A stretch of DNA of 64,000 nucleotides from Idiomarina abyssalis (GCF_900116625.1 NZ_FPBE01000004.1:1-64000), one strand, 5' to 3'. Shown: positions 45,267 to 54,787, numbered from the stretch's first letter. Made by a program: numbers and translations. The notes: generated by a model not told the origin, from the letters alone.

Positions 45267-46043
45267 CTACACTTTTTTCAGCAAAACAGCGGTGGCTTGC
45301 ATTGCAAAGCTACAGGTAACAACCATGGCGGCGCCAAAGCCAGAGCTGCAGTCCATGCGCATGGAGCCGGAGCCTGGTTTTTGCAGTGTGACTTCACCTT
45401 CCAGCTCACCGGAAATAACCGGATAGCGCAGTTGCTCTTCAGAATACACGCAGTCGACGCCCCATTTGCGCTTGGGGTTCTTGGAAAAGCCGTAGTCGCG
45501 ACGCAGTTGTGAGCGCACTTTGGCAAGTAATGGATCCTGCTTGGCTTTGGCTAAGTCACCGACGCGGATCATGCCCGGGTCTATCTGCCCACCGGCACCG
45601 CCGCACACCACCAGGCGTAGCTTCCGGCGTTTACACCAGGCTACTAAGGCGGCTTTGGTGTTAACGCTGTCTATGGCGTCCAGCACAGCATCGGCGCCGG
45701 TTAAATACTCTTCGAAGTTCTCGGGCAGCAAAAAATCATCAATAACCTTAACTTCGCAGTTTGGGTTAATAGATTTTACTCGTTGTGCAAGCACCTCAGT
45801 CTTGAGCTGGCCAATGGTGTCATCGGTAGCCGGTAACTGACGGTTAATATTGGTGGTACAGACATCGTCTAAGTCAATGAGTGTGAGCTTGCCAATGCCG
45901 GTGCGCGCCAGTGCTTCCACCGCCCAGGAGCCAACGCCGCCAAGCCCGGCGACCACTATGTGTAACTGCTGAAAATGGTTAAGCGCTTGTTGTCCGTAAA
46001 CACGGCTCACACCACCAAAACGCGGATCGGGTACTTCACTCAT
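45267..46043 (-). CDS. tcdA: tRNA threonylcarbamoyladenosine dehydratase (TcdA/CsdL)
   Basis: A 258-residue E1-like enzyme that uses ATP to cyclise t6A37 of tRNA to ct6A. The ThiF/MoeB core is visible: VVAGLGGVGSWAVEALARTG, LTLIDLDDVCTTNINRQLPA, VLDAIDSVNTKAALVAWCKR and VVCGGAGGQIDPGMIRVGD. MRMDCSSGFGAAMVV lies near the C-terminus. The ATG at 46043 overlaps the PAS gene stop by 8 bp; a GTG five codons upstream is an alternative. It is convergent with csdE, which may supply a sulfur-relay partner as in E. coli. Confidence 0.93.
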   Translation of the reverse strand: MSEVPDPRFGGVSRVYGQQALNHFQQLHIVVAGLGGVGSWAVEALARTGIGKLTLIDLDDVCTTNINRQLPATDDTIGQLKTEVLAQRVKSINPNCEVKVIDDFLLPENFEEYLTGADAVLDAIDSVNTKAALVAWCKRRKLRLVVCGGAGGQIDPGMIRVGDLAKAKQDPLLAKVRSQLRRDYGFSKNPKRKWGVDCVYSEEQLRYPVISGELEGEVTLQKPGSGSMRMDCSSGFGAAMVVTCSFAMQATAVLLKKV

Positions 46044-46455
46044 GACTGGGTTGTTCACTCACATCGTAGATAATAATGCCCACCTGATGAACTTCACCAC
46101 GCGGGTTCTTAAGCGGAATTAGGGTCACGTTTTGGTACATCCATTCGCTCTGCCCACTTATGGGCCGGCTGTGGCGAAAACGAAACACGTAAGGACGTTG
46201 CTGCCAGGTAATAAACACCCGCGAGTTTAATTGCCGCACGCGGTCCATTTTACGCTGAAACCAGATCTCATCGATACCCGGGCAGCAGCGGAATAAATTC
46301 TTGTCGCGCACTTCGCTGGGTCGCAGACCGCTGTGGTTCTGCATAAACTCATTCCACATCTGAATATTGTTGTCGTTATCGACCACCACAATGCCTACAT
46401 CAATGGCGCCCAGAATACTCAGCTTGCTGTGCAGCTCGTCCATATCGTCTATCAT
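46036..46455 (-). CDS. Single PAS-domain protein
   Basis: A 139-residue protein that is essentially one PAS domain: LGAIDVGIVVVDNDNNIQMW, MQNHSGLRPSEVRDKNLF, a central helix and YQNVTLIPLKNPRGEVHQV leading to a last beta strand (GIIIYDVSEQ). There is no kinase, GGDEF or other output domain. It overlaps the REC-CheC gene by 4 bp (ATGA), so the two are probably translated together; it may sense a ligand or redox state and act on that regulator. The ligand is unknown. Confidence 0.8.
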   Translation of the reverse strand: MIDDMDELHSKLSILGAIDVGIVVVDNDNNIQMWNEFMQNHSGLRPSEVRDKNLFRCCPGIDEIWFQRKMDRVRQLNSRVFITWQQRPYVFRFRHSRPISGQSEWMYQNVTLIPLKNPRGEVHQVGIIIYDVSEQPSHE

Positions 46456-47480
46456 TGGTCATCCTCTTCGCTTTGCAGCCAGTGCGCCAGCTGCTGGTCG
46501 AGAATTTTCACAGCGTCGGCCGGGAACAGCAGTAAAAGGTCAAACGCCAGTTTGTGCTCCGGTAACTGATAGCCAATTTCTATGGCCAGAATTTTCTGCC
46601 AGCGCTGTTCGCCGTGCTTCAGTAGCTCCTGCATAGGCTGGTTTTCGCCCAGTAATACCGGCTGCGACGCCGCAAACTCCACATGCAACTGCTGACCTAA
46701 ACCGTTCAAACACGCAGAGGATAAAATAGAGGCCACGTCCATTAACGACTCAATACGTTGCTGCTTCACCGAACCGCTTTCGCCCAGTTTTGCACCTAAC
46801 AGCTTACCAATGTCGTCAATAGCCGCTTCATTAAAGAGCGTTAAAGCCTCGCCTAAAATACCGCTGCCGGAAAACCCCTGACTCACCGCCGCCACTTGCT
46901 GTTTGGCGTCTATAGACTCGATGGCCATGTGCAGTTCAGAAGGCGCTATGAAGTTGACGTTAGGTACCGGCAGCTCAATAAAGGTATCCAGCACCCGGGC
47001 TAAGTGATCACCCGCCTGGCCCATGGCAACGTTTGAAACCTCGCGGTATACATCCAGCGGATTAGACGGAGCCTGGGTTTGTTGGTCGGCGACTTTTAGT
47101 TGTCCACCGGCCGGCTGGTAAAGGCCGAACTGCTGCAACAGAGTTTGTACGTCCTCGGCTTTCATCGGCTTTTTCACAAAGGCCATGGCACCTAATGACT
47201 GCACGCGCTTTTGCGCCTCAGGCTGTATGTCACCCGACACCACAATAACCAGAGTTTCTAACTGCTCGTCTTTGATGGCCTGCAGAGTTTCGTAGCCGTC
47301 TTTTACCGGCATATTCAAATCCAGAAACAGGATTTCAGCACGCCCTTCACGCACACAAGTAAGCGCTTGCTCACCTTGCTCCGCCTGGTGCACCTCAGCG
47401 TCCCAGTCATCCGGCAGCGTGCGCAATAGCTGTTTCCGCGCCATTTTCGAGTCATCGCACAGGGTGACTTTTAGCGTCAT
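46452..47480 (-). CDS. Response regulator with C-terminal CheC-type phosphatase domain
   Basis: A 342-residue protein. The receiver domain (1-~120) has the acid pocket CDDSKMARK, phospho-acceptor Asp in ILFLDLNMPVKDG, Ser in VVVSGD and Lys in FVKKPMKAEDV. From ~140 there is a CheC/CheX-like domain: DVYREVSNVAMGQAGDHLAR, a MAIESI strand, and FNEAAIDDIGKLLGAKLG followed by LMDVASILSSACLNGLGQQL. The E..N pairs resemble phosphatase active-site helices. A self-contained receiver plus CheY-P phosphatase suggests dephosphorylation of CheY-like proteins under control of its own phosphorylation. The 4-bp overlap with a PAS protein suggests a sensory partner. Confidence 0.82.
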   Translation of the reverse strand: MTLKVTLCDDSKMARKQLLRTLPDDWDAEVHQAEQGEQALTCVREGRAEILFLDLNMPVKDGYETLQAIKDEQLETLVIVVSGDIQPEAQKRVQSLGAMAFVKKPMKAEDVQTLLQQFGLYQPAGGQLKVADQQTQAPSNPLDVYREVSNVAMGQAGDHLARVLDTFIELPVPNVNFIAPSELHMAIESIDAKQQVAAVSQGFSGSGILGEALTLFNEAAIDDIGKLLGAKLGESGSVKQQRIESLMDVASILSSACLNGLGQQLHVEFAASQPVLLGENQPMQELLKHGEQRWQKILAIEIGYQLPEHKLAFDLLLLFPADAVKILDQQLAHWLQSEEDDQ

Positions 47481-47571
47481 AGATTGAAATTCCCGGCCTT
47501 TAAAAACATGCCCCTAGTTTAACCTATGGTGCAGTCTGACGCCATGTATGTGAACCTCAGACTACAGCAGT

Positions 47572-47623
47572 TTGATTCCGAAAAAGATCGATAAACAATA
47601 AAATTACGGTAGATTGATTCCGA
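47572..47623 (+). promoter_or_regulatory. Paired direct repeats in the hipA upstream region
   Basis: TTGATTCCGA occurs at 47572-47581 and again at 47614-47623, 42 bp apart (four helical turns), 49-100 bp upstream of the hipA start. HipB-type repressors bind spaced operators in front of their operon, so these are candidate binding sites. The repeats are direct, not inverted, which differs from the E. coli hip operators. Confidence 0.4.
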
Positions 47624-47671
47624 TTTATAAGCTATTCTTACCAAATTACAGCAACAAACTGCCGGATATTA

Positions 47672-49003
47672 ATGAAAAACGTAACACTTCAGCTATTTAA
47701 CGAAGAAAAATGGTGGGACGCTGCCAACATCAGCTTTGCCGGTGAACAGATGGCAAGTGGTGTTACCTTAGCTTATCTTCCACAATACATTAAGGACGTG
47801 CACAGCTACGGCATGACAGACTGCTGGGCTTGTAGTGTTAATGCCCCCGTCACGATGACACCTATCGATTACGAAAGCTGGCCTGCATTACTTGACGATT
47901 TGCTGCCGGTAGGGAAGTCTCGGGACTGGTGGCTTAATTACCTCAATGTCAGTAGACGTAGCGAGTTTGAGCAGAATTATGCGTTATTAACCCACGCCTG
48001 CATGTCCCCCATTGGTAACCTGCGTATTAAAGAAGCCACTTCGCAACTGAACGCTCATAACACGCAGCGCTTTTCCATTAATGATGTTGCACAGTTACAA
48101 CACGGTTTTCTGGAGTACGCAAATGAACAGGGGGCAGCTGTAGGTGGTGCTACGGGGGCTGGTGGTGTTGCTCCCAAACTGCTGCTTATGGTTGAAAATA
48201 ACGAGGTCTATATTGATGGTGACTTTGCCGGTAAACGGCTTTCTGCAACCCCCTACCTGACCAAGTTTGCCCGGAATACTCGCTCTGCCAGAGACAATAA
48301 TATTCTCCGCGCGGAAGGTGTCTTTTATCAGGTGCTGAGCAAGATACTGGAAGGTACCAGCATTGAGACAATTAATGTGTCTGGCATGATGACGCTGGAG
48401 CATGAATCTCAAGTAAGCCTTTGGCTTCCACGGTTTGACGTTCAAGTTGACAACTCAATAGCAACCAGGGTTGGCGTTGAAAGTATCTATTCGATGATTA
48501 ATGCGGGACCCGGCAGTTACCAGGATCACTTTTTTGTCATGGAGAACATCTGGAATAAAATAAAAGCCACCACCCAGATGTCGAGCCAGGAGTTTGCTAA
48601 ACAGTATCTGGCAAGAGATTTATTGAATTTAGCTTTCGGAAATTCAGACAACCACGGGCGTAATATCTCATTTTTAAAATTAGAGGGTGATATTCAATTT
48701 GCCCCTATCTACGACTTTGCGCCGATGAAAGCAGACCCTGAAATGGTCACCCGCTTATTTAAGTGGGGAAAAGATTGTGAAGAAGGCGGCATAGTTCGCT
48801 TTGATAACGTGGTTAAAGAGCTTACAGAGTATTGCAAACCTGATGAGTTGATGGCGTTCCTGAACAGCTTAGCGAAAAAGTTAATTGGTGTTCCTGTTTT
48901 ATTAGAGCAGCATGGTTGTCCTCGCGAAATACTGGAGTTCCCTGCCATTGGTTTTAACAACCTTGAAAGTAAATTAGCAAGTTTCGGTGTACACAATGGA
49001 TAA
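47672..49003 (+). CDS. hipA: HipA-family kinase toxin
   Basis: A 443-residue HipA-like Ser/Thr kinase. GGATGAGGVAPKLLLMVEN is the Gly-rich ATP-binding turn with the conserved PK Lys, LARDLLNLAFGNSDNHGRNI holds the catalytic Asp and following Asn/His, and FAPIYDFAPM supplies the metal-binding Asp. The N-terminal part is less like E. coli HipA, so it belongs to a diverged subgroup. It overlaps a small HTH gene by 8 bp downstream, reversing the usual hipB-hipA order. E. coli HipA phosphorylates GltX and arrests growth; the target here is unknown. Confidence 0.82.
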   Translation: MKNVTLQLFNEEKWWDAANISFAGEQMASGVTLAYLPQYIKDVHSYGMTDCWACSVNAPVTMTPIDYESWPALLDDLLPVGKSRDWWLNYLNVSRRSEFEQNYALLTHACMSPIGNLRIKEATSQLNAHNTQRFSINDVAQLQHGFLEYANEQGAAVGGATGAGGVAPKLLLMVENNEVYIDGDFAGKRLSATPYLTKFARNTRSARDNNILRAEGVFYQVLSKILEGTSIETINVSGMMTLEHESQVSLWLPRFDVQVDNSIATRVGVESIYSMINAGPGSYQDHFFVMENIWNKIKATTQMSSQEFAKQYLARDLLNLAFGNSDNHGRNISFLKLEGDIQFAPIYDFAPMKADPEMVTRLFKWGKDCEEGGIVRFDNVVKELTEYCKPDELMAFLNSLAKKLIGVPVLLEQHGCPREILEFPAIGFNNLESKLASFGVHNG

Positions 49004-49274
49004 TTTATCAATAGAAGATCGCAGAGCGATAATAAAAGATATAGAAGAGGCATTGGCTAGTGGCGATATCTCTCTCGGAGCTGCAATTAAGAGAATCAGA
49101 ACGGAATTATATGGGATGAATCAGGCTCATTACGCAAAGTTTCTTGGGGTGGCCGATAGAACATTGCGCGACATTGAAAAAGGCAAGACCGATCCGCGTT
49201 TATCTATCATCGAAAAACTGCTTGCTCCCGCCGGACTTCGGCTCAGTGCCAAGGCTGTTAACCATAAGCTGTAG
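48996..49274 (+). CDS. hipB: HipB-like helix-turn-helix antitoxin
   Basis: A 92-residue protein with a Cro/C1-type HTH: LGAAIKRIRTELYGMNQAHY, then AKFLGVADRTLRDIEKGKTD and PRLSIIEKLLAPAGL. The first 30 residues form an extra acidic helix. The ATG at 48996 overlaps the hipA stop (ATGGATAA); a GTG three codons earlier is possible. It should bind HipA and repress the operon. The stop codon TAG is directly followed by a CCTGATGC palindrome. Confidence 0.8.
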   Translation: MDNLSIEDRRAIIKDIEEALASGDISLGAAIKRIRTELYGMNQAHYAKFLGVADRTLRDIEKGKTDPRLSIIEKLLAPAGLRLSAKAVNHKL

Positions 49275-49294
49275 CCTGATGCCATTGCATCAGG
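49275..49294. repeat. CCTGATGC palindrome after the hipB stop
   Basis: CCTGATGC and GCATCAGG around CATT, starting on the base after the TAG stop of hipB. It is a variant of the CCTGAC...GTCAGG family, with the changed base compensated on the other arm. Confidence 0.6.
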
Positions 49295-49336
49295 TACGAT
49301 ATAAAACATTACGCACAACACAATTTTATATAAAAA

Positions 49337-50188
49337 ATGAAACAATACTTAGAGCTGTGCCAACGCATTGTCGACGAAGGTGTTTGGGTTAAAAACGAAC
49401 GTACAGGCATTAACTGCCTAACGATTATAAACGCCGACTTAGAGTACGACGTTGCCAACAACCAATTCCCACTCATTACCACCCGAAAGAGCTATTACAA
49501 GTCAGCTATTGCTGAGCTTTTAGGGTATCTGCGTGGCTACGACAGCGCGGCTCAGTTTCGTGATATTGGCTGCAAAACCTGGGACGCCAATGCCAATGAA
49601 AACCAAGCCTGGCTGAATAACCCGAACCGCCAAGGTGAAGATGACATGGGCCGCGTTTACGGAGTACAGGGGCGTTCATGGCAAAAGCCGGACGGCAGCC
49701 ACTTAGATCAGTTGAAAAAAGTAGTTAATAACCTGTCAAAAGGCATCGATGACCGCGGCGAAATAGTCACCTTCTATAACCCCGGCGAATTTGAATTGGG
49801 TTGTTTGCGCCCCTGTATGCATACCCACAACTTTTCGCTGTTAGGCGACACGCTTTACCTAACCTCGTACCAACGCAGCTGCGACGTACCGCTGGGGCTT
49901 AATTTTAACCAAATTCAGTGCTTTGTTTTGCTGGCTTTGGTGGCACAGATTACCGGGCACAAACCAGGCAAGGCGTATCACAAGATAGTGAACGCTCACA
50001 TTTATGAAAACCAGTTGGAGTTAATGCGTGATGTTCAGCTGAAACGGGAGCCTTTTCCGTCGCCGCAGCTACATATTAACCCCGAAATTAAGTCTCTTGA
50101 AGATATTGAAACCTGGGTCAGCAAAGACGACTTCACCGTCAGTGGCTATCAGTGCCACGAACCAATAAAGTACCCATTTGCTGTATAG
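49337..50188 (+). CDS. thyA: Thymidylate synthase
   Basis: A 283-residue ThyA that methylates dUMP with methylene-THF. Conserved parts are [20 protein letters not shown], the catalytic Cys160 in [32 protein letters not shown] with the dUMP-binding Arg and Asn, and [13 protein letters not shown]. In E. coli thyA lies directly after lgt on the same strand; here it faces lgt, with a hipAB module before it and palindromic element B after it. Confidence 0.96.
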   Translation: MKQYLELCQRIVDEGVWVKNERTGINCLTIINADLEYDVANNQFPLITTRKSYYKSAIAELLGYLRGYDSAAQFRDIGCKTWDANANENQAWLNNPNRQGEDDMGRVYGVQGRSWQKPDGSHLDQLKKVVNNLSKGIDDRGEIVTFYNPGEFELGCLRPCMHTHNFSLLGDTLYLTSYQRSCDVPLGLNFNQIQCFVLLALVAQITGHKPGKAYHKIVNAHIYENQLELMRDVQLKREPFPSPQLHINPEIKSLEDIETWVSKDDFTVSGYQCHEPIKYPFAV

Positions 50189-50214
50189 ATTAGAACAGAG
50201 CAGGGGCTGATAAA

Positions 50215-50374
50215 CGGCTGTTGGGGCGCATGTAAGCGTTATGAGTGTTCAGGGGCGCTATGCCAGAGTGTCGAAGGCCATGGATGGCCTTCGTCAAGCG
50301 TTCATGGATGAACTTGCAGCGTCTCTGGCATAGCGCCCCTTAACGCTCAAGCGAAACATGAGACCCAACAACCG
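50215..50374 (-). repeat. Nested palindromic element B (thyA-lgt gap)
   Basis: A roughly 160-bp imperfect palindrome. The core arms, 50242-50268 and 50323-50349, pair over 27 bp with two mismatches (AGGGGCGCTATGCCAGAG and its complement), and weaker pairing extends to the ends. Inside are CGAAGGCC-ATGGAT-GGCCTTCG (50272-50293) and GTTCATGGATGAAC (50300-50313). On the minus strand both inner loops read CATCCATG, with GCTTGA between them, as in element A. It lies between the convergent thyA and lgt stops. Confidence 0.75.
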
Positions 50375-50392
50375 TGTCCCCCAAGCCCCGTT

Positions 50393-51181
50393 TTAAGCGC
50401 GGGGCTTGGCACGAACCATCAGAATGATACCCAGGATGATCATTGGCAGAGTTAGCCATTGCCCCATGGACATGCCTAAAGACAGCAGGCCTAGGTGAGC
50501 GTCCGGTTCGCGGAAAAACTCTACAATAAAGCGGGCGACACCGTAGCCGAGCAGGAACAAACCGCTGACTGCACCGACACCGCGCGGTTTGCGCTGGAAC
50601 CACAAAATAAGCAAAAACAACAGCAGGCCTTCAAGCAGGGCTTCGTATAACTGCGACGGATGTCTCGGCACTGGCCCACCGCTGGGGAAGTACATTGCCC
50701 ACGGCACTTCTGCTGCCCGGCCCCAAAGCTCGCCGTTAATAAAGTTACCAATGCGTCCGAAGAACAGCCCCATAGGCACTAACGGAGCGACAAAGTCGCC
50801 CACCTGCAGGAATGAACGTTGTTTTTTGCGGGCATAAAGGTACATAGCGGCAATAACACCCAGTAAACCGCCGTGGAAGGACATGCCGCCTTCGTGTATG
50901 TAAAACAAGTACAGTGGGTTATCAACAAAGCGTTCGAACTGATAAAAGAATGTATAACCGACACGGCCACCAACAATAACGCCAATAAAGCCCCAGAACA
51001 GCAAGTCGCTGAATTGTTCTTTGCTCCAGTTTGGGTCTTTTTCGGTTTGACGCATGCCCCAGAAATAGGCAAAGGCAAAAGCGGCTAAGTACGCCAGGCC
51101 GTACCAGCGAATGTCGATAAACCCAATACTGAAAATAACAGGATCAATGGCGGGAAACTGCCAATAGTCATTTGACGGCAC
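50393..51181 (-). CDS. lgt: Prolipoprotein diacylglyceryl transferase
   Basis: A 262-residue, seven-helix inner-membrane enzyme that adds diacylglycerol to the lipobox Cys of prolipoproteins. The signature [14 protein letters not shown] is near 143, with [13 protein letters not shown] and [13 protein letters not shown] also present, containing the conserved His and Arg. The start is a GTG at 51181 with GGGAG eight bases before it. It belongs to the rppH-ptsP-lgt gene order of gammaproteobacteria, here with a permease inserted before it. Confidence 0.95.
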   Translation of the reverse strand: MPSNDYWQFPAIDPVIFSIGFIDIRWYGLAYLAAFAFAYFWGMRQTEKDPNWSKEQFSDLLFWGFIGVIVGGRVGYTFFYQFERFVDNPLYLFYIHEGGMSFHGGLLGVIAAMYLYARKKQRSFLQVGDFVAPLVPMGLFFGRIGNFINGELWGRAAEVPWAMYFPSGGPVPRHPSQLYEALLEGLLLFLLILWFQRKPRGVGAVSGLFLLGYGVARFIVEFFREPDAHLGLLSLGMSMGQWLTLPMIILGIILMVRAKPRA

Positions 51182-51204
51182 TGCTTGTACTCCCTGCTTT
51201 ATGG

Positions 51205-51996
51205 TTAATTAAAAATAAGTTGTATGGCAACCAGAATAAGAAAGGCTGCAAATACGCGCTGCAGCTGTTTTACCGGTAATTTGTGCGCCAGTTTAGCACC
51301 CAGCGGAGCGAATAACACCGAGGCCACAGAAATGCCTACCCAGGCCGGTATGTTGATTAACCCGAAGGCGCCGGTTTCACGGCCTGACAACCAGCCGTTT
51401 AGAATAAACATAATGACCGAGCTGCAGCCTATGATAAAACTGCCCAGCGACGAAATGGCAATAGCCTGGCGTACCGGCAGCCGCATACGGCTTAAAAAGG
51501 GTACGGTGAGCGCGCCGCCACCAATACCCACCAAGCCAGAAATGGTACCAATAATGTAACTGCCTAAAGCCACTAAACGCTTAGATACCGAGGTTAGCGG
51601 CTCGCCGGTTTTCTGCGGGAATAGCATACGAATGGCCAGCGCAATTAATACAATGGAAAAAATGCGCTTTAACCAGTCGGGGTCAATAATGGTCACCAAA
51701 AACGCGCCGGTCATAGCGCCTAAAGACAAGCCCGGCAGCACCCGAATGAGCCAGAAGTTTTCCATTAACCCGTGCTTTGCATGAGCGCGGGAAGCACTGG
51801 CAGTGGTCATACAAATGGTTGCCAGGCTGGTAGCAATGGCGCTGGGCACAACAAGCTCGGGTGGTACACCAATAAGCGGCAGCAGGTAAATAAGCAGAGG
51901 CACAATGATTAAACCGCCACCAATGCCGAGCATACCGGCTAACAAGCCAGCGACTGCGCCACCGCCAATACACCAGAGCCAGGTCGTCAGTAGCAT
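51205..51996 (-). CDS. TSUP (TauE/SafE) family permease
   Basis: A 263-residue membrane protein with about eight hydrophobic helices and the duplicated TauE/SafE pattern: [20 protein letters not shown] near the N-terminus and [19 protein letters not shown] in the second half. The family exports sulfite, sulfoacetate or related organic anions. It sits between ptsP and lgt, starting just after the ptsP stop, so it is co-transcribed with them. The substrate cannot be read from sequence. A role linked to sulfur handling is possible but unsupported here. Confidence 0.88.
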   Translation of the reverse strand: MLLTTWLWCIGGGAVAGLLAGMLGIGGGLIIVPLLIYLLPLIGVPPELVVPSAIATSLATICMTTASASRAHAKHGLMENFWLIRVLPGLSLGAMTGAFLVTIIDPDWLKRIFSIVLIALAIRMLFPQKTGEPLTSVSKRLVALGSYIIGTISGLVGIGGGALTVPFLSRMRLPVRQAIAISSLGSFIIGCSSVIMFILNGWLSGRETGAFGLINIPAWVGISVASVLFAPLGAKLAHKLPVKQLQRVFAAFLILVAIQLIFN

Positions 51997-51998
51997 AA

Positions 51999-54272
51999 TT
52001 ATTTACCCGCCCTGACAAAGCCGCCAAGTCCGATGCTTTCCATCTTGTCGGCTATCATTTTACGAATTTGGTCCGGATTACGCGCCTGTAATGCTTTTGC
52101 CAGCATCACATTCAGCGTGCTGGAGCGCACATTACGCAAGATCCAGCGTACCCGGTCCACGTTGTAACTGTTCATACTGAGCTGCCGGTAGCCCATAGCA
52201 ACCAGCAGTAGCGCACCCCCCGGGTCACCGGCCAGTTCGCCGCAGACACTTACGGGCTTGCCAATTTCTTCGCAGCGCCGGGCTATTTCATCCAGGCTGG
52301 CTAATACCGCCGGATGATACGCGTCATAAAGGTTAGCAACCCGACGGTTGTTTCTATCCACTGCCAGCAAGTACTGGGTTAAGTCGTTGCTGCCGACTGA
52401 GAAGAAGTCGACTTTACTCGCCATGGCCGGCAACTGATAAATAGCCGCCGGTACTTCTATCATGACACCCAGCTGCGGCTGGAACAGATTCACACCCACT
52501 TCGCAGCCCTGCTCTTCGGCCACTTCAAAATATGCCTGCTTGATAAGCCGCGAGGCTTCGTCCACTTCGCTGGTACTGGTTATCATGGGCAGTAATATGC
52601 GCAAATTGCTTTTGCCGATACTGGCGCGCAACATGGCGCGAATTTGAATCAGGAAAATTTCTGGATGGTCCAGCGTTAACCGTATGCCACGCCAGCCCAG
52701 AAAGGGGTTGTCTTCTTTTAGCGGAAAGTAAGGCAACGGCTTGTCGCCGCCTACATCCAGTGTGCGCATAACCACCGGCTGGTCAGGAAACTGTTCCAGC
52801 ACTTCCTGATACATTTCGGTTTGCTCGTCCTCGGTGGGTAGCTGGTCCCGCATCATGAACGGAATTTCAGAGCGATACAGGCCTACACCGTCTATGTTCA
52901 GCGTTTTTAAGTAGTCGTGGGTAACGTCCAGCCCCAGGTTCAGGTGCAGACTAATGCGTTGACCGTCCTGAGTTTCCGCCGGTAAGTGACTGTGCTCGGC
53001 AACAATGTCGCGCAGCTCTTGCTCTTCTTCCGCCAGTTGATGGAACTCGGCTAAAACTTGCGCGGGTGGATCAATGTAAATTTCACCGGTGTAGCCGTCT
53101 ACTGCCAGCAGTTTGTCGGAGAAAAAGTGCAGTTCTATGTCATCAACACCCAGCACGGCAGGAATGTTCATGCTGCGCGCCATAATAGCGGCGTGCGAGT
53201 TACTGGAACCGTTTAACGAAATAATGCCGGCAATTTGCTCACGCGGCAGCTCCGCCAACATGGACGCCGTGACTTCGTCCGCCACCAAAATGAAACTGTC
53301 CGGCAGGGGTTTACGTCTGCGTTGCCGGTTTTGCAGATGCATCAGCACCCGTTGGCCTATGTCGCGTACGTCGGTTGCGCGTTCCTGTAAGTAAGAGTCT
53401 TCTAACGCCTCGAACTGCGCCACAAACTGCTCAACCACGTATTTTAATGCGGTTTGCGCGCGCCAGCCTTCTTTGATCATGTTTTCAACGGCGTCGCCCA
53501 TACTGGCGGCGTCTAACATGCCCTGATACACATCGAATATGGCCAGGGTGTCGTCCGGCACTTGCCCAGCCATACGCATGGACAGCTCTTTTAAGTCGGC
53601 ACGGGTACGGGCTACGGCCTGGCGAAACTTACGAATTTCATGAATGGGTTTGTCCGAACGACGCGGCGTTACTTCGTCTAGCCTTGCTTCGGGTCGTGAG
53701 ACATAAGCCTCACCCACAGCAACACCTGCTGAGCCGGGCAGACCACGCAGACTGTGTATCCAGGGTGAGTGTTCACTGACCAGCAAACCTTTGGCATCGG
53801 CGTGGGCGATAACCGCGGCCAGCTGTGCCGCCAGGGTAACGATAAAGGCTTCTTCTTCGCGGCTGAAGCTGCGGGCCACACTTTGATGAACCACAACAAT
53901 ACCCAGCACTTTACGGCGGTGGATAATGGGCGCGGCTAACAAGCCCCGGTAAATACTTTCGTTGGTGTCGCTGAGCTTTTTGTTGGCGGGATGATTGCTG
54001 GCATCGGCAATGTTCAGGGGCTCTTCCCGTTGCGCCGCTAAACTGATGATACCTTCACCAAAGTCGACCCGAACAGGCTTGCCGTCTTCAGCGCGCAGAC
54101 CGTCGCTGGCGGCCATAACAAACTGCTTTTGGTCGTTGTCGGCCAAAAACACACTGCAACTGTCGGTTTCTAAGGCTTCGCGCACCTGCCCCACCATGGT
54201 GTTTAACGCCATGCTGAAATCAGGTGCTTTGTTTACGCCCTCTACTATCCTTTGCAGTGTGACCAGCATCAT
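51999..54272 (-). CDS. ptsP: Phosphoenolpyruvate-protein phosphotransferase, nitrogen PTS enzyme I
   Basis: A 757-residue EI-Ntr. An N-terminal GAF domain (VREALETDSCSVFLAD through VVVHQSVARSFSREEEAF) is followed by the EI domains: GLPGSAGVAVGEAYV, the phospho-His loop SLNGSSNSHAAIMARSMNIP, GLYRSEIPFM, VMRTLDVGGDKPLPYF, the PEP-site GSNDLTQYLLAVDRNN and CGELAGDPGGALLL. It starts the PtsP-Npr-EIIANtr phosphorelay tied to nitrogen state and potassium. The ATG at 54272, 2 bp after the rppH stop, is used; a longer frame runs into rppH without homologous content. Confidence 0.95.
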   Translation of the reverse strand: MMLVTLQRIVEGVNKAPDFSMALNTMVGQVREALETDSCSVFLADNDQKQFVMAASDGLRAEDGKPVRVDFGEGIISLAAQREEPLNIADASNHPANKKLSDTNESIYRGLLAAPIIHRRKVLGIVVVHQSVARSFSREEEAFIVTLAAQLAAVIAHADAKGLLVSEHSPWIHSLRGLPGSAGVAVGEAYVSRPEARLDEVTPRRSDKPIHEIRKFRQAVARTRADLKELSMRMAGQVPDDTLAIFDVYQGMLDAASMGDAVENMIKEGWRAQTALKYVVEQFVAQFEALEDSYLQERATDVRDIGQRVLMHLQNRQRRRKPLPDSFILVADEVTASMLAELPREQIAGIISLNGSSNSHAAIMARSMNIPAVLGVDDIELHFFSDKLLAVDGYTGEIYIDPPAQVLAEFHQLAEEEQELRDIVAEHSHLPAETQDGQRISLHLNLGLDVTHDYLKTLNIDGVGLYRSEIPFMMRDQLPTEDEQTEMYQEVLEQFPDQPVVMRTLDVGGDKPLPYFPLKEDNPFLGWRGIRLTLDHPEIFLIQIRAMLRASIGKSNLRILLPMITSTSEVDEASRLIKQAYFEVAEEQGCEVGVNLFQPQLGVMIEVPAAIYQLPAMASKVDFFSVGSNDLTQYLLAVDRNNRRVANLYDAYHPAVLASLDEIARRCEEIGKPVSVCGELAGDPGGALLLVAMGYRQLSMNSYNVDRVRWILRNVRSSTLNVMLAKALQARNPDQIRKMIADKMESIGLGGFVRAGK

Positions 54273-54274
54273 GT

Positions 54275-54787
54275 TTATCGTTTGCGCCTGTGCTGACGCC
54301 CTCCCGAAGCACGAAATGGCATAGCGTGTGAGGCAAACTCTTTCATCACCCGACGATAAACATCGCGCTTGAAGGATACGACCTGCCGCACCGGATACCA
54401 ATAACTGACCCAGCGCCAGCCATCAAATTCAGGATGACCTGAATGTAAAACATCTACGTCTTCTTCACGACATTTTAGTCGTAACAAAAACCACTTTTGC
54501 TTTTGTCCAACACACATGGGCCGTTGTTCACGTCGAATCAAGCGCTTTGGTAAGCGATAACGCAACCATTGACGGCTGGTGTACAGAATTTCAACCTGCT
54601 CCGGCTTTAACCCGACCTCTTCATAGAGTTCGCGGTACATTGCCTGCTCAGGGGTCTCGCCTTCATGAATTCCGCCTTGCGGAAACTGCCAGCTCTGCTG
54701 GTTGATTCGACGAGCCCAAAATACCTGCCCATGCCCGTTACAGATGACGATTCCTACGTTTGCCCGGAATCCTTCTGCATCTATCAC
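54275..54787 (-). CDS. rppH: RNA pyrophosphohydrolase
   Basis: A 170-residue Nudix hydrolase that removes pyrophosphate from mRNA 5' ends and so triggers RNase E decay. [20 protein letters not shown] and the Nudix box from [20 protein letters not shown] at 38-57 are present, followed by [19 protein letters not shown] as in E. coli RppH (NudH). It is directly followed by ptsP, as in E. coli, and divergent from mutH across a 94-bp gap. Confidence 0.95.
   Translation of the reverse strand: MIDAEGFRANVGIVICNGHGQVFWARRINQQSWQFPQGGIHEGETPEQAMYRELYEEVGLKPEQVEILYTSRQWLRYRLPKRLIRREQRPMCVGQKQKWFLLRLKCREEDVDVLHSGHPEFDGWRWVSYWYPVRQVVSFKRDVYRRVMKEFASHAMPFRASGGRQHRRKR

Noticed and set aside
45143-50374. 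CRISPR array or integron attC sites
   Set aside because: The palindromes are single nested elements 5 kb apart, with no regular repeat-spacer series and no cas or integrase gene nearby.
50340-50603. Minus-strand frame at the lgt 3' end running into the palindrome
   Set aside because: It is out of frame with lgt, Arg/Pro-rich, and is explained by lgt codons and element B.
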